Of a stretch of 6,637 nt of DNA, positions 5,500 through 6,637 are shown piece after piece. The first letter of the stretch is position 1. Every line of letters starts with the position of its first letter. Origin of the DNA: an uncultured Lachnospiraceae bacterium. Its GTDB lineage: Bacteria > Bacillota > Clostridia > Lachnospirales > Lachnospiraceae. The position numbers were made by a program, and so were the translations under genes. The notes beneath the pieces are model-generated. The model searched no databases and was not told where the DNA came from. It saw nothing but the letters and a program-made list of their open reading frames with translations. Where the stretch lies: contig CAJUHQ010000018.1 of NCBI GenBank assembly GCA_910586095.1, positions 29,183 to 35,819 of the forward strand. The letters are read 5' to 3'.

Positions 5500-6637
5500 T
5501 TACCAACGGTTCTTCAACTTATTTTGTAATCGATATAGAGTGTTGAGCGCATCAAGAGGCGTTAAATTTGAGATATCAATTTCTTTAATCTCATTGATAA
5601 TATCTTCATCTTTAACAGTATCAAACAAGGACATTTGCCCGAGATCCACATCATCATAATGTTTGACTTTTCTTTTCTCACTCTTGAGATCCACAGTAAT
5701 ACTCTGAATTTTTTCTGTGATATCATTGTCACTGAGCTGTTCTGCAATTTCCTTTGCGCGATCGATTACCATGTCTGGTACACCCGCGAGCTTCGCAACC
5801 TGGATACCATAACTGCGATCTGCCCCACCCTTTACAATTTTTCTCAAAAAAACAATATCATCGCCTTTTTCCTTTACGGCAATACAATAATTATTGACAT
5901 TGTTCATTTTACCCTCTAGCTCAGTAAGTTCGTGATAATGTGTAGCAAAAAGTGTTTTGGCTCCAAGGATTTTTTTGTTGCTAATATGTTCTATAACGGC
6001 CCAGGCTATACTCAAACCATCAAATGTGGAAGTACCACGTCCAATCTCGTCTAGAACGAGCAAACTTTTTGAAGTGGCATTACGCAAAATGTTGGCAACT
6101 TCATTCATTTCTACCATAAAAGTACTTTGGCCGCTAGCGAGATCATCAGAAGCTCCTACACGCGTAAATATTCTGTCTACAATGCCAATATCTGCACTTT
6201 TTGCTGGGACAAAACTTCCAAGCTGTGCCATTAGCACAATAAGGGCAGACTGACGCATATAGGTGGATTTTCCAGCCATATTAGGACCAGTTATGACAGT
6301 GATACAGTGTTTGTTGTTATTTAAAAAAGTATCATTCGCAACAAACATATCATGGTTAATCATTTTTTCTACTACAGGGTGGCGTCCATCCTTTATATCA
6401 ATAACTCCTTTATCGTTCAAAGTAGGTCGAACATAGTGATTTTGTTCAGCAACTACTGATAAGGAGACAAAAACATCAAGTCTTGCTATTGCTTTTGCTG
6501 TTTTTTGGATGCGCTCTAGTTGTGCTGCAATGGTATCTCTAATTTTACAAAATAGATTGTATTCTAGTGTATTTAGCTTTTCTTCTGCATTTAATATGGT
6601 ATCTTCTAACTCTTTAAGGCGCGGTGTTGTATAGCGT
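5500..6637 (-). CDS. mutS: DNA mismatch repair protein MutS, C-terminal part (5' end beyond window)
   Basis: The frame is open from the right edge to the TAA at 5502-5500 and gives 378 residues, the C-terminal part of a protein usually about 850-900 long. The mismatch-binding and connector domains are outside the window. The visible start, RYTTPRLKELE, lies in the lever/clamp region, followed by LDVFVSLSVVAEQNHYVRPT. The ABC-type ATPase has the P-loop GPNMAGKS (coordinates 6288-6265), the STFMVEM block, Walker B with LVLDEIGRGTS (6060-6028) and the ATHYHEL switch histidine. GGADRSYGIQVAKLAGVP leads to the helix-turn-helix dimer contact. Near the C-terminus QMSLF (5637-5623) is a beta-sliding-clamp binding motif, followed by a short helical tail ending LKNRW. 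MutS recruits MutL, encoded immediately downstream. A TTG at 6420-6418 could be taken for a start, but homology clearly continues upstream of it. Confidence 0.97.
   Translation of the reverse strand, partial: RYTTPRLKELEDTILNAEEKLNTLEYNLFCKIRDTIAAQLERIQKTAKAIARLDVFVSLSVVAEQNHYVRPTLNDKGVIDIKDGRHPVVEKMINHDMFVANDTFLNNNKHCITVITGPNMAGKSTYMRQSALIVLMAQLGSFVPAKSADIGIVDRIFTRVGASDDLASGQSTFMVEMNEVANILRNATSKSLLVLDEIGRGTSTFDGLSIAWAVIEHISNKKILGAKTLFATHYHELTELEGKMNNVNNYCIAVKEKGDDIVFLRKIVKGGADRSYGIQVAKLAGVPDMVIDRAKEIAEQLSDNDITEKIQSITVDLKSEKRKVKHYDDVDLGQMSLFDTVKDEDIINEIKEIDISNLTPLDALNTLYRLQNKLKNRW

Noticed and set aside
5080..5919. Several plus-strand open frames (5080-5424, 5208-5417, 5315-5659, 5635-5919) and a minus-strand frame at 5562-5747
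   Set aside because: All overlap conserved mutL or mutS coding sequence in other frames and have no family features.
5957..6253. Plus-strand open frame of 98 codons
   Set aside because: It is antisense to the MutS ATPase domain, which is unmistakable on the minus strand.
5500..6420. TTG at 6420 as the mutS start
   Set aside because: The frame stays open and MutS-like to the window edge, so this is an internal leucine codon.
1..6637. CRISPR array, tRNA/rRNA, transposase or phage genes
   Set aside because: I saw no regularly spaced repeats, no cloverleaf-like sequence and no integrase or transposase motif on either strand.

Overview
The window reads as a low-G+C Gram-positive chromosome, most likely a member of the Clostridia and perhaps Lachnospirales. 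This rests on the gene set and order mutS - mutL - miaA - PLP-dependent 'aluminium resistance/methionine gamma-lyase family' gene, on the MutL carrying an endonuclease motif, and on the A+T-rich codon use. Every gene I can support is on the minus strand, so transcription runs from the right edge to the left.

From right to left: (1) the C-terminal 378 codons of mutS, entering from beyond the right edge; (2) a complete mutL 64 bases downstream; (3) an A+T-rich accessory insert of roughly 1.1 kb, holding the 5'-truncated end of a left-handed beta-helix (hexapeptide-repeat) acyltransferase gene followed by an intact 250-residue WbmS-like polysaccharide deacetylase-family gene; (4) a 180-base spacer with a weak hairpin/T-tract, a short coding-like remnant and a plausible promoter; (5) a complete miaA; (6) the first 368 codons of a PLP-dependent lyase-family gene, cut by the left edge.

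MutS and MutL together form methyl-independent mismatch repair: MutS has a visible clamp-binding motif, and MutL has the DQHA(X)2E(X)4E nuclease motif plus a likely clamp-binding motif. MiaA modifies A37 of UNN-reading tRNAs. The lyase-family gene follows miaA by 23 bases and is probably co-transcribed with it. The insert does not fit this housekeeping set. Both of its genes belong to families found in surface-polysaccharide loci, one is broken, and its base composition is clearly lower in G+C. It looks like a leftover of a glycan gene cluster lodged between mutL and miaA.

I found no convincing previously undescribed system. The items most worth a second look are this decayed glycan module and the apparent rewiring of miaA transcription around it.
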